DNA of 7,200 nt, from positions 1 to 7,200 of the forward strand of contig JAJZRT010000186.1 in NCBI GenBank assembly GCA_021802595.1, in the 5' to 3' direction. Below, in pieces: positions 1-7,128 of the stretch (position 1 is its first letter; each line of letters opens with the position of its first letter). The notes under the pieces are model-generated. The model ran no database searches, was not told the DNA's origin, and saw only the letters and a program-made list of their open reading frames with translations. Position numbers and translations under genes: made by a program. Origin of the DNA: Pseudomonadota bacterium (GTDB lineage: Bacteria; Pseudomonadota; Gammaproteobacteria; Burkholderiales; Thiobacillaceae).

Positions 1-543
1 CCGGCCGCCGGCCAGGCTGACCAGGCCGACGCCCGGCAATTGCGAGATCTTCTGCGCGATGCGGCTCTCCGTCAGGTCGTGCAGGCGCGTCACCGGCAGC
101 GACGGCGAGGTGACCGCCAGCGTGAGAATGGGCGCGTCGGCCGGGTTGACCTTGCTGTACACCGGCGGCAGCGGCATGTCGGTGGGCAGCAGGTTGGACG
201 CGGCGTTGATGGCGGCCTGCACTTCCTGCTCGGCGATGTCGAGGGTGAGGTCGAGGTCGAAGCGCAGGGTGATGACCGAAGCGCCGCCGGAACTGGTCGA
301 GGACATCTGCTTGAGCCCCGGCATCTGTCCGAGCTGGCGCTCCAGCGGCGCGGTGATGGAGGCGGTGACCACCTCCGGGCTGGCGCCGGGATAGAGCGCC
401 ATGACCTGGATGGTCGGGTAGTCGACTTCCGGCAGGGCCGACAACGGCAGCAGCCGGTAGGCCACCGCGCCGGCCAGCAGGATAGCCAGCATCAGCAGCG
501 AGGTCGCCACCGGCCGCAGGATGAAAAGGCGGGACGGATTCAT
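1..543 (-). CDS. mdtB: RND multidrug efflux inner-membrane pump, MdtB-like (N-terminal part, cut by window edge)
   Basis: Read directly on the minus strand, this frame is open from an ATG at 543 to the window edge, giving 181 residues of a protein family usually a little over 1000 residues long. It begins [20 protein letters not shown], with a first membrane helix at about residues 11-30. It then runs into the periplasmic porter domain with family-typical stretches: [11 protein letters not shown] (37-47), YPGASPEVV (51-59), [18 protein letters not shown] (65-82), [17 protein letters not shown] (104-120) and [11 protein letters not shown] (129-139). These match E. coli MdtB closely as I recall it. 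RND pumps use the proton gradient to expel drugs, bile salts and similar compounds through an adaptor and an outer-membrane channel. The start lies 12 bases after the mdtA stop, so the two are probably co-transcribed. No clear Shine-Dalgarno is visible. An MdtC-like gene would be expected further left. The MdtB versus MdtC assignment rests on resemblance and on position directly after mdtA. Confidence 0.93.
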   Translation of the reverse strand, partial: MNPSRLFILRPVATSLLMLAILLAGAVAYRLLPLSALPEVDYPTIQVMALYPGASPEVVTASITAPLERQLGQMPGLKQMSSTSSGGASVITLRFDLDLTLDIAEQEVQAAINAASNLLPTDMPLPPVYSKVNPADAPILTLAVTSPSLPVTRLHDLTESRIAQKISQLPGVGLVSLAGGR

Positions 544-555
544 CGCGCGGCCGGT

Positions 556-1821
556 TTATTCGGCGCTGCCGCGTGGGTCATGCGGCTTCCCGCTTCCGTT
601 CGGATGCGGTTTGCCGGCCTTGCCCGAGCCGCCCTTCGTTCCCGGCACGATGATCTCGGCCCTGGCGCCGTCACGCAGCTTGTCGGCACCGTCGATGACC
701 AGATTGTCGCCGGCTTTGACCGCGCCGGTCACGGCCATCCATTCGCCGTCCACCGCGCCCGGCGCGACCGGCACCATGGCCACCTTGCCGTTCGCATCGA
801 CGCGGTAGACGAAGCTGCCCTTGTCGCCGCGCTGGATGGCCGCGGTCGGGATGGCCACGACCTGGGTCAGGGTGTCGAGCAGCAGGCGGACGTTGACGAA
901 CTGGTTGGGGAACAGCGCGTTGTCGCGGTTGGCGAATTCGGCCTTGATCCGGATGGTGCCGGTGGTCGGGTCGATCTGGTTGTCGGTGGTGAGGAGGCGG
1001 CCGTCCGCCAGGTGGTTTTTCTGCTCGCGGTCCCAGGCCTCGACAGGGAGAGGCTCGCGTGCCGCGATCCGGCGGTTGATGGCCGGCAGGTTCGCCTCCG
1101 GCACGGCGAACACCACCGTGGTGGGCTGCAGCTGGGCGATGGTGGCGAGACCATTGGCATCGCTTGCGTGCACCTGGTTGCCGGGATCGACCTGGCGCAG
1201 GCCGATACGGCCGGACGCCGGCGCGACGACGCGGGTGTAGTCCAGCTGCAGCCTGGCGTTGGCCACCTGGCTGCGATCCGATTCGACCGTGCCCTGGTAT
1301 TGCCGCACCAGGGCCTCCTGGGTCTCGACCTGCTGGCGGGCGATGGCGTCCTTGCCGAGCAGCGCCTGATAGCGCGCCAGATCGAGGCGGGCATTGTCGA
1401 GCAGGGCGGTATCGCGTACGAGTTGGCCTTTGGCCTGGTCGAGCTGGATCTGGAAGGGGCGCGGATCGATCTCGGCCAGAAGCGCACCGGCCTTCACCAT
1501 CCGGCCCTCGTGGAAATTGACCCGCAGCAGGGTACCGTCGACCTTCACGCGCACGTTCACCAAGTTGCGCGGCGTCACCGTACCGAGCGCATTCAGCCAG
1601 ACGCGGATGTCGGTGCGGCGAACCGCGGCCACCGATACCGGCTGCGCACGGCTGCCGCCCGCGCCCTTCATGCCGCCACGGGCCCCTGGCGAGGATGCGG
1701 ACTGGGCGCGATGGTTGCTCCAGGTCCAGACGCCGCCGATCAGGCTGGCCAGCACGACAGCGATGAAGGTGGTACGAAGGTGATGTCGATGCGAGCGGGT
1801 GAGAGCGGGTTCGGTGCCCAT
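556..1821 (-). CDS. mdtA: RND efflux periplasmic adaptor, MdtA-like (HlyD/membrane fusion family)
   Basis: The 421-residue product is close in length to E. coli MdtA (about 415). It has an N-terminal membrane anchor at about residues 18-34 with no lipobox Cys, so it is probably held by an uncleaved helix. A Gly/Ser-rich linker follows (41-60). Next come a first lipoyl half with VDGTLL and FHEGRMVKAGALLAEIDPRPF (94-123), an alpha-hairpin coiled coil (about 125-195), a second lipoyl half with LDYTRVVAPASGRIGLRQVDPGNQV (193-217, overlapping the end of the hairpin), and a beta-barrel region with VEAWDR, DNQIDPTTGTI and LFPNQFVNVRLL (260-315). The adaptor links the inner-membrane pump to an outer-membrane channel. 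The start is fixed by an in-frame TAA at 1842-1840 with no other start between it and the ATG. No Shine-Dalgarno is obvious. The last 28 or so residues form a Gly/Lys/Pro-rich, probably disordered tail. It is the first gene of an mdtAB(C) operon and follows hypE after 109 bases. Confidence 0.95.
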   Translation of the reverse strand: MGTEPALTRSHRHHLRTTFIAVVLASLIGGVWTWSNHRAQSASSPGARGGMKGAGGSRAQPVSVAAVRRTDIRVWLNALGTVTPRNLVNVRVKVDGTLLRVNFHEGRMVKAGALLAEIDPRPFQIQLDQAKGQLVRDTALLDNARLDLARYQALLGKDAIARQQVETQEALVRQYQGTVESDRSQVANARLQLDYTRVVAPASGRIGLRQVDPGNQVHASDANGLATIAQLQPTTVVFAVPEANLPAINRRIAAREPLPVEAWDREQKNHLADGRLLTTDNQIDPTTGTIRIKAEFANRDNALFPNQFVNVRLLLDTLTQVVAIPTAAIQRGDKGSFVYRVDANGKVAMVPVAPGAVDGEWMAVTGAVKAGDNLVIDGADKLRDGARAEIIVPGTKGGSGKAGKPHPNGSGKPHDPRGSAE

Positions 1822-1930
1822 GTCGGGATTATTGTGAGGTTAGAAAATCATCTTATCTTGATGAGGCTAGCGGAGGCGGAATCGTTCCCCCGCAACGACG
1901 GCATTTTCCCTGGGACGTTCCATCCCGGCT
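1822..1930 (-). promoter_or_regulatory. hypE-mdtA intergenic region, possible mdtA promoter/operator
   Basis: This is the only sizeable gap between genes in the window and the natural place for an mdtA promoter. The half nearest mdtA is clearly more AT-rich than its surroundings. It contains a short inverted repeat, TCATC-N7-GATGA, at plus-strand positions 1848-1864, with flanking TAG (1841-1843) and CTA (1867-1869) that extend the symmetry imperfectly. On the minus strand TAAGAT (4 of 6 matches to a -10 box) lies within it, but I find no convincing -35 at the right distance. No strong stem plus T-run terminator for the hyp operon is visible; the only hairpin near the hypE stop (GGGA-N7-TCCC) is weak. 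The regulatory role is inferred from position and composition only, so readthrough from hyp into mdt cannot be excluded. Confidence 0.25.
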
Positions 1931-2935
1931 TCAGCAGATCCGTGGCAGCGGGTCGTCTTCCAGTTCGTCCAGCACGCGACGTCCGCCCAGGCCGGTTTCC
2001 AGGATCACCCGTGCGCCCCCCATCTCGATGCGGCCGATGATGGCGGCCTCGCGCCCTTCAGGCAGGGCGCGCCAGCGGGTGAGTACCTCGTCGGCCGCGA
2101 AGGGGTCGGCGACCGCGACGACGCGGCCTTCGCAGGCCAGGTAATAGGGATCGTAGCCGAGCATTTCGCATACCGACACGACTTCCGGCCGCAAGGGCAC
2201 CGCGTTCTGGTCGAGCGCCACGCTGTGGCCGCTGGCGCGCGCGATTTCGTGGGCGACGGTGGCGAGTCCGCCGCGCGTCGGGTCGCGCATGAACTTGAGA
2301 TCGGGGAAGTCGCGCACGGCGCGCGTCAGCGGCAGTACCGAGGCCGAATCGGAGCGCAGTTCGCCAGACAGGCCGAACTGCCCGCGCGCCAGCATCACCG
2401 CAATGCCGTGATCGCCAACCGGGCCCGATACCAGCACCACGTCGTCTGGCGCGATGCGGGCCATGCCTAGGCGGGCCCCCGCGCGCCGAACGCCGATGCC
2501 GGTGACGGAGAGATACAGGCCACTGCCTTCGCCGCGGCGCACCACCTTGGTGTCGCCAGCCACTACGACAACGTGATTCTGCCGCGCAGCCTTTGCAAAG
2601 CTCGTGATGTAGCGGTCGAGCGCGCCGATTTCCAGCCCTTCCTCGATGAGCGCGGACACGGTGAAATAGAGCGGATCGGCCCCGGCCACCGCCAGGTCGT
2701 TGACCACGCCATGCACGGCCAGCGAGCCGATGTCGCCGCCGGGAAACGTGAGCGGCTCGACGGTGAAACCGTCGGTGGTGACCATGATGTCGCCATCCAC
2801 CTGCGGCAGCATGACGGCGTCGGCGTCGGTATCGAGGAGCGGGTTGCCGAGATGGCGGGCGAAGATATCGCTGATGAGTTCGCGCATCAGGCGGCCGCCA
2901 TTGCCGTGCGCGAGAAGGATGCGGGTGTCGTCCAT
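1931..2935 (-). CDS. hypE: Hydrogenase maturation protein HypE (carbamoyl dehydratase, cyanide ligand synthesis)
   Basis: The 334-residue product has the usual HypE length and belongs to the PurM/ThiL/SelD-type ATP-binding superfamily. Visible motifs are HGNGG (10-14), TTDGFTVEPLTFPGGDIGSLA (53-73, contains the nucleotide/metal-binding Asp), GVVNDLAVAGADPLY (76-90), AGDTKVV (126-132) and MRDPTRGGLA (216-225). The C-terminus is exactly PRIC, so Cys334 is the last residue. In the known pathway HypF transfers a carbamoyl group to this Cys, and HypE uses ATP to dehydrate it to a thiocyanate. The CN is then passed to iron on the HypC-HypD scaffold in the cytoplasm. All key elements are present, so the protein should be active. 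It starts 6 bases after the hypF stop and is the last gene of the hyp run. No strong Shine-Dalgarno precedes the ATG, which fits translational coupling to hypF. Confidence 0.97.
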   Translation of the reverse strand: MDDTRILLAHGNGGRLMRELISDIFARHLGNPLLDTDADAVMLPQVDGDIMVTTDGFTVEPLTFPGGDIGSLAVHGVVNDLAVAGADPLYFTVSALIEEGLEIGALDRYITSFAKAARQNHVVVVAGDTKVVRRGEGSGLYLSVTGIGVRRAGARLGMARIAPDDVVLVSGPVGDHGIAVMLARGQFGLSGELRSDSASVLPLTRAVRDFPDLKFMRDPTRGGLATVAHEIARASGHSVALDQNAVPLRPEVVSVCEMLGYDPYYLACEGRVVAVADPFAADEVLTRWRALPEGREAAIIGRIEMGGARVILETGLGGRRVLDELEDDPLPRIC

Positions 2936-2941
2936 GGGTTT

Positions 2942-5215
2942 TTATTGGTGAATGAATTCGATGATCTGGCCGAAGCTTAACCCGGCATCGTTCACCGGGA
3001 TACGCCGCGGAAGCCGGACGGTGAAGCCCGCGGCTTCGAGGCGGCCGATCGCGGCTTCGGCGAGCAGGCGGTTCTGGAATACGCCGCCGGTGAGCCCCAC
3101 GGCCCGGATGCCGGTCTGCGTGCGCAGCTGTTGTGCCTGGGCGACCAGCGCCTGCGCCAGGCTGAGATGAAAGCGGGAGGCGCGCTCGACAGCGGGCAGG
3201 GCTGTGTCGCCAAGCATCGGCAGCAGCGGCGCCCAGTCGGTGCGCCATACGCCAAGGGCATCGCATTCCAGCGGGAGCCGGGTGGGGGCAGGCCCTTCGA
3301 CGGGCCTGTCCTGGGCAATGTCGAAGGGCTCGGGGCGAAGGGCTTGATTGTGCGCCAGCGCTTCCAGCCGCATCGGCGCTTCGCCTTCGAAACTGGCGTC
3401 GGTGCAGAGTCCGCACAGGCTTGCGGCGGCGTCGAACAGGCGGCCGACCGCAGAGCAGGCGGGGCTGTTGAGGCGGGCCGACCATGCCTGATGCAGGGCT
3501 GCGGGCGCGAAGGGGGCAGGCCGGCCCGTTTCCCACAGCAGCGCCGCAGCAGCCCGCCAGGGTTCGCGCCCGGCCTTGTCGCCGCCGGGCAGGCGGAAGG
3601 GCCGGAACGAGGCGGCGTGTTGCCAGCGACCGGGCGCGCCGGTGAAGGCTTCGCCACCCCACAGCGTGTTGTCCTCGCCGAGACCGACCCCGTCCCAGGC
3701 GAACACGATCCATTCCCTTTCATCGGGGAATTCCCACGCCAGCGCCGACGCATGCGCGTGGTGATGCCAGACCCCGAATGCGTCCAATCCGCTGTCGCGG
3801 GCGTAGCGGCGGGTGCCATAGCCGGGATGGCGATCGACGACCAACCGCCTGGCCTGGACCTGGTAGAGACGCTGCAGGTCGGCCGCCACCTGCGCCAGGG
3901 TGTCGAGGCTGCGCGGCGAACCGAGTTCGCCGATATGCGGCGAGACGACGGCGCGATCTCCCCAGGCCAGACAGAGCGTGTTCTTCATGTGGCTGCCGAG
4001 CGCCAGCACCGGTTCGACCAGGGGCACAGGCAGGTCGAGCTCCAGTGGCGCGTTGCCTCGTCCCAGCCGCAGCGGGCGCGGTATCCCGGCGATGACGCGA
4101 TATACCGGATCGTCGGCCGGACGCACGATGGGGCGGTCATGGTGGAGGAAGGCGTCGGCAAGATGGGCGAGGCGTGCCTGCGCGTCGGCGCTGTCGGTCA
4201 GCACCGGCTCGCCGGAGAGGTTGCCGGAGGTGGCCACCAGCGGCCCGCCGAAGTCGTGCAGCAACAGGTCGTGCAAGGGTGAGTAGGGCAGCAGACAGCC
4301 GATTTCCGCGAAGCCGGGCGCGATCTGTTCGGACAGGACCGAGTTCCCGCGCTTCGGCAGCAGCACGATGGGACGCTCGGGCGAGGCGAGAAGTCTGTCG
4401 AGCTCCGGCGTGGCGAGCACCGCATCGTGCAAGGAGGCGAGTTCGCGGAACATCACGGCCAGCGGCTTCGCCGGCCGCGGTTTCCTTGCGCGCAGGGTGG
4501 CGATGGCCTGGTCGTTCGTGGCGTCGCACAGCAGGTGGTAGCCGCCGACGCCTTTCACCGCGACGATCCTGCCTGCGCGCAGGGAGGCCACGGCAGCGGC
4601 GAGCGCCGCGTCGTCGCCGTCGCAGGTTTCCTCACCCGAGACGAACTGCAGGTGCGGGCCGCACACCGGGCAGGCGATCGGCTCGGCATGAAAGCGGCGG
4701 TCGAGGGGGTTCCCGTATTCGCGCCGGCAATCCGGGCACAGCGCGAAATCGCGCATCGCCGTGTTGGGCCGGTCGTAGGGCAGGGCGGTGATCAGCGTGT
4801 AGCGCGGGCCGCACTGGGTGCAGTTGATGAAGGGATAGCGATGGCGCCGGTTGGCCGGATCGTGCAGTTCGGCGAGGCAGTCGGCGCAGACGAAGCCGTC
4901 GGGGGGCAGATGGATATCGGCGGCACGGGCGGACTCGCTGCCGAGAATGACAAACGTCTCGCGGTGTTCGGGTGCGCACGCGGAAATGACGAGCGGGCCC
5001 GGTGCCGACAGCGGCGGCGCCTCGCGCAGTACCGCATCGCTGAAGCATTGCAATTTGAAGGGTTCGCCTTCGGCATGGATTTCCACCGCGCCGTTGACGT
5101 TGCGTACCCAGCCGGTGATGTCGTGCCGATGCGCCAGGCGATAGACGAAGGGCCGGAAGCCCACGCCCTGTACCCGCCCGCTGATCGAGATGTGCCGGGC
5201 GACGCGTTCAGGCAT
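2942..5215 (-). CDS. hypF: Carbamoyltransferase HypF, hydrogenase maturation
   Basis: The 757-residue product matches the usual HypF length of about 750. HypF uses carbamoyl phosphate and ATP to make carbamoyl-adenylate and carbamoylates the terminal Cys of HypE. Domains in order: acylphosphatase-like (1-90; GRVQGVGFRPFVYRLA at 13-28, GWVRNVNG at 35-42); two zinc-finger-like units (C110-x2-C113 with C132-x2-C135, and C160-x2-C163 with C182-x2-C185); a YrdC-like domain (about 203-390; KGVGGYHLLCDATN at 221-234, KPLAVMFR at 250-257, LVATSGNLSGEP at 326-337); and a Kae1/TobZ-like C-terminal domain (about 400-757; HHHAHA metal site at 484-489, FAWDGVGLGEDNTLWGGE at 505-522, GGVFQNRLL at 710-718, PVNDAGLSFGQ at 740-750). 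A longer frame from 5452 is open, but its extra 79 residues overlap hypD and are not HypF-like. I therefore start at ATG 5215 (MPERVARHISISGRVQG), which overlaps the hypD stop by 8 bases. Residues 630-641 come from an inserted palindromic repeat, listed separately. Confidence 0.97.
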   Translation of the reverse strand: MPERVARHISISGRVQGVGFRPFVYRLAHRHDITGWVRNVNGAVEIHAEGEPFKLQCFSDAVLREAPPLSAPGPLVISACAPEHRETFVILGSESARAADIHLPPDGFVCADCLAELHDPANRRHRYPFINCTQCGPRYTLITALPYDRPNTAMRDFALCPDCRREYGNPLDRRFHAEPIACPVCGPHLQFVSGEETCDGDDAALAAAVASLRAGRIVAVKGVGGYHLLCDATNDQAIATLRARKPRPAKPLAVMFRELASLHDAVLATPELDRLLASPERPIVLLPKRGNSVLSEQIAPGFAEIGCLLPYSPLHDLLLHDFGGPLVATSGNLSGEPVLTDSADAQARLAHLADAFLHHDRPIVRPADDPVYRVIAGIPRPLRLGRGNAPLELDLPVPLVEPVLALGSHMKNTLCLAWGDRAVVSPHIGELGSPRSLDTLAQVAADLQRLYQVQARRLVVDRHPGYGTRRYARDSGLDAFGVWHHHAHASALAWEFPDEREWIVFAWDGVGLGEDNTLWGGEAFTGAPGRWQHAASFRPFRLPGGDKAGREPWRAAAALLWETGRPAPFAPAALHQAWSARLNSPACSAVGRLFDAAASLCGLCTDASFEGEAPMRLEALAHNQALRPEPFDIAQDRPVEGPAPTRLPLECDALGVWRTDWAPLLPMLGDTALPAVERASRFHLSLAQALVAQAQQLRTQTGIRAVGLTGGVFQNRLLAEAAIGRLEAAGFTVRLPRRIPVNDAGLSFGQIIEFIHQ
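3292..3329. repeat. Palindromic repeat element inserted in frame in hypF
   Basis: Perfect 10-bp inverted arms, GCCCTTCGAC at 3292-3301 and GTCGAAGGGC at 3320-3329, enclose an 18-base centre. Read on the hypF strand it encodes PFDIAQDRPVEG (residues 630-641), between the conserved FEGEAPMRLEAL block and the WAPLLPML block, at a place where HypF proteins vary. From memory, the motif CCCTTCGAC with a centre containing CAGGACAGG is typical of a short interspersed palindromic repeat common in proteobacterial genomes. In-frame copies of that repeat produce peptides of the FD(I/T/K)AQDRPVEG kind. A 9-bp direct repeat CGAAGGGCT occurs at 3322-3330 and again at 3336-3344. The palindrome is seen directly; its identity as a dispersed element is inferred and needs other genomic copies to confirm. 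Confidence 0.7.
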
Positions 5216-6320
5216 CGGCCGCCATGCGCACGCCGCCCGCCCACCAGATGCGGCAGGCGCCTTCGTCCGACACCATGCAGGGGCCGACCGGGTTGCGCGG
5301 GGTGCAGGCCTTGCCGTAGATGCGGCACTGGTTGGGATAGATTCGCCCCAGCACCACCTGCGCGCAATCGCAGCCGGGCGGCATTTCGCCGGCGCGGCGA
5401 CGGTCGGGGTCAGTGTGGTCGGGAAAGCGCAGGCGCGCGCCGTACCGGGCAAAGGCGGGCTTCAGCGCATAGCCCGAGTTGGGGATGATGCCGATGCCAC
5501 GCCAGTTGGCGTCGACGATGTCGAGCGCCGCATTCATGAAACGCTGCGCGGTCGGGTTGCCGCCACGGTGGGCGACCTCGGTGTAGCAGTTGTCGAGAAA
5601 GCGCTCGCCGCTCTTCAGTTGCCGCAGTACGGAATAGAACGAGGCCAGCAGCGACGCCGTACCGAAACCGGCGACTGCGGCGGGAATCTTGTGCCGGTCG
5701 ACGACGAAGGCCCATTCCTCTGGGCCCATGACCGTCGAGACGTGGCCGGGCGCGACCAGCGCATCGAAGCCGGGGCTGCCCGGGCTGGATTCAAAACTAC
5801 CGAGCAGCATCGCCACCGCAGGCCAGGTCAGCCGGCCGGACAGCAGGATGCTGAGATTGTCCGGGATGCCTTCGGCCAGCATCGCCGCGGTCGGGGCGGT
5901 AGTGGTCTCGAAGCCGGCGGCGAAGAACACCACCGGTCGCCCCGGATTGTCTTGTGCGATCCTGCGCGCATCGAGCGGGCTGGCGATCGGCCGCACGTCG
6001 GCGCCGGCAGCCTGCGCCTCGGCGAGCGAGCGTACCTCGCCCTTCTTCACGTTGACCGGCACGCGCAGCATGTCGCCGAAGGCGACCAGGATGACCTTGT
6101 CGTGCAACGCCAGCTGGATCGCCTGGTAGACGTCCTCCTCCGGACACACGCACACCGGGCAGCCGGGGCCCGGCACCAGTTCCAGCCATCGAGGCAGGGC
6201 GTCGCGCATGCCCGCGTGGGTGATCGAACGCTCGTGGCCGCCGCACACGTTCATGATCTTGATCGGGCGGTCGAATTCGAAGGCGTGGATTTTTTCCAGC
6301 CAGGCGCGGGCGTCGTCCAT
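5208..6320 (-). CDS. hypD: Hydrogenase maturation protein HypD (Fe-S scaffold for Fe(CN)2CO assembly)
   Basis: The 370-residue product has the usual HypD length. Together with HypC, HypD holds the iron on which the cyanide and CO ligands are assembled, and its [4Fe-4S] cluster supplies electrons. Motifs: NVCGGHE with the functional Cys26, PGPGCPVCVCP (50-60; Cys54, Cys57, with an extra Cys59), FGDMLRVP (81-88), FAAGFETTTAP (133-143), APGHVS (190-195) and a C-terminal Cys-rich cluster region with Cys317, 319, 332, 339, 348 and 356 ending in VSDEGAC. It departs from E. coli HypD in having NVCGGHE where that has EVCGGHT, a shorter N-terminus, and AGFGTAS (217-223) where E. coli has AGFEPLD. This suggests a divergent HypD subgroup, not loss of function. 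Its ATG overlaps the hypB stop (TGATG), and its stop overlaps the hypF start by 8 bases, so translation is probably coupled. No hypC lies next to it. Confidence 0.97.
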   Translation of the reverse strand: MDDARAWLEKIHAFEFDRPIKIMNVCGGHERSITHAGMRDALPRWLELVPGPGCPVCVCPEEDVYQAIQLALHDKVILVAFGDMLRVPVNVKKGEVRSLAEAQAAGADVRPIASPLDARRIAQDNPGRPVVFFAAGFETTTAPTAAMLAEGIPDNLSILLSGRLTWPAVAMLLGSFESSPGSPGFDALVAPGHVSTVMGPEEWAFVVDRHKIPAAVAGFGTASLLASFYSVLRQLKSGERFLDNCYTEVAHRGGNPTAQRFMNAALDIVDANWRGIGIIPNSGYALKPAFARYGARLRFPDHTDPDRRRAGEMPPGCDCAQVVLGRIYPNQCRIYGKACTPRNPVGPCMVSDEGACRIWWAGGVRMAADA

Positions 6321-7126
6321 CAGGCCGTCGCGCTGTGATATTTCACGCCATCGGCCTGGATTGCCGGCCGGCGCGACTGGCCTTTGGCGATGCGCGCGCG
6401 CTGCGCGACGAGCTCGTTGCGCAGCCAGGCAAGCCAGGCATCAATGCCCAGGTTCTTGCGCGCGGAGAGCCGCAGTACCGGCGCCGGGTTGGCGAGATTG
6501 CGCAGATGGACCTCGGCCTTGTCGGGATCGAAGTCGTCGAGCACCGCCAGGAGGTCGATCTTGGTCAGGAGCATGGCGTCAGCGGCGCGGAACATCACCG
6601 GATACTTGGCCGGCTTGTCGTCGCCCTCGGTGACCGAGAGCAGGGTGACGTTGAGATGTTGGCCGAGGTCGAAGCTAGCCGGGCACACGAGGTTGCCGAC
6701 GTTCTCGATAAAGAGGAGGTCGACGCCGTCGAGCTTCAGGTGGTGCAGCGCGTCGTGCACCAGATGCGCGTCGAGGTGACAGGCGGTGCCGGTGACGATC
6801 TGGTGCGCCTGCACGCCCTGCGCGCGGATGCGCTCGGCGTCGTTTTCGGTCTCGAGATCGCCCTCGATCACGGCACAGGTGAATTCACCCTTCAGCGCGG
6901 CGAGCGTGGCTTCCAGCAGCGCGGTCTTGCCGGAGCCCGGCGAGGACATCAGGTTGATCGCGAGGATGCCGCGGCGGTCGAAGTGCTCGCGGTTGTGCCC
7001 GGCCTGGTCGTCGTTCTTCTGCAGCAAACCCTTGAGCACCGAGACCGCGGTCGCCCCCCTGGCGACGGGCTTGAACGCGAGGTGCCGGTTGCCGGGGGTG
7101 AGGTTACAGCCGCAGGTATCACACAT
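6320..7126 (-). CDS. hypB: Hydrogenase nickel incorporation GTPase HypB
   Basis: The 268-residue product is a SIMIBI-class GTPase that, with HypA, delivers nickel to the hydrogenase large subunit after the Fe(CN)2CO group is in place. The N-terminus MCDTCGC carries the CxxCxC high-affinity nickel site (Cys2, 5, 7), as in E. coli HypB. The G domain shows Walker A SSPGSGKT (61-68), VIEGDLETENDA (86-97), the metal-site pair Cys116-His117 in TGTACHLDA, FIENVGNLVCPA with Cys148 (139-150), SVTEGDDKPAKYP (164-176) and TKID (188-191) for guanine recognition. The long His-rich nickel-storage stretch found in some rhizobial HypB proteins is absent. About 30 residues after the last G-domain helix form a basic tail of unknown role. 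The ATG at 7126 is the first start in a frame open to the window edge. No good Shine-Dalgarno is seen, and the leader consists of a degenerate heptamer repeat. Confidence 0.97.
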   Translation of the reverse strand: MCDTCGCNLTPGNRHLAFKPVARGATAVSVLKGLLQKNDDQAGHNREHFDRRGILAINLMSSPGSGKTALLEATLAALKGEFTCAVIEGDLETENDAERIRAQGVQAHQIVTGTACHLDAHLVHDALHHLKLDGVDLLFIENVGNLVCPASFDLGQHLNVTLLSVTEGDDKPAKYPVMFRAADAMLLTKIDLLAVLDDFDPDKAEVHLRNLANPAPVLRLSARKNLGIDAWLAWLRNELVAQRARIAKGQSRRPAIQADGVKYHSATA

Positions 7127-7128
7127 GG

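Noticed and set aside
1905..1930. A possible hyp-operon terminator just after hypE
   Set aside because: The only hairpin there has a stem of about four base pairs (GGGA/TCCC) with a 7-base loop and no T-run, so it is not a credible intrinsic terminator.
40..2040. A 666-codon open frame on the plus strand across mdtB, mdtA and hypE
   Set aside because: It lies antisense to three recognised genes, is rich in Arg/Gly/His/Asp/Val with no family motif, and runs through two gene boundaries. Long antisense frames are expected in GC-rich DNA with strong codon bias.
2058..3713. A 551-codon minus-strand frame overlapping hypF and hypE in another frame
   Set aside because: It is an Arg/Pro/Ala-rich shadow frame with no recognisable motif, crossing the hypF-hypE junction. 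The real proteins in the main frames carry all expected motifs.
3131..4282. A 383-codon plus-strand frame antisense to hypF
   Set aside because: It has no motif or plausible domain and is fully antisense to well-conserved HypF coding sequence.
5216..5452. A longer N-terminus for hypF starting at 5452
   Set aside because: The additional 79 residues lie within the conserved Cys-rich end of hypD in another frame and do not resemble HypF. The ATG at 5215 gives a standard acylphosphatase-like N-terminus and a normal length.
5190..6338. A 382-codon plus-strand frame covering all of hypD antisense
   Set aside because: It mirrors hypD almost end to end, which is typical of codon bias, and shows no recognisable protein features.
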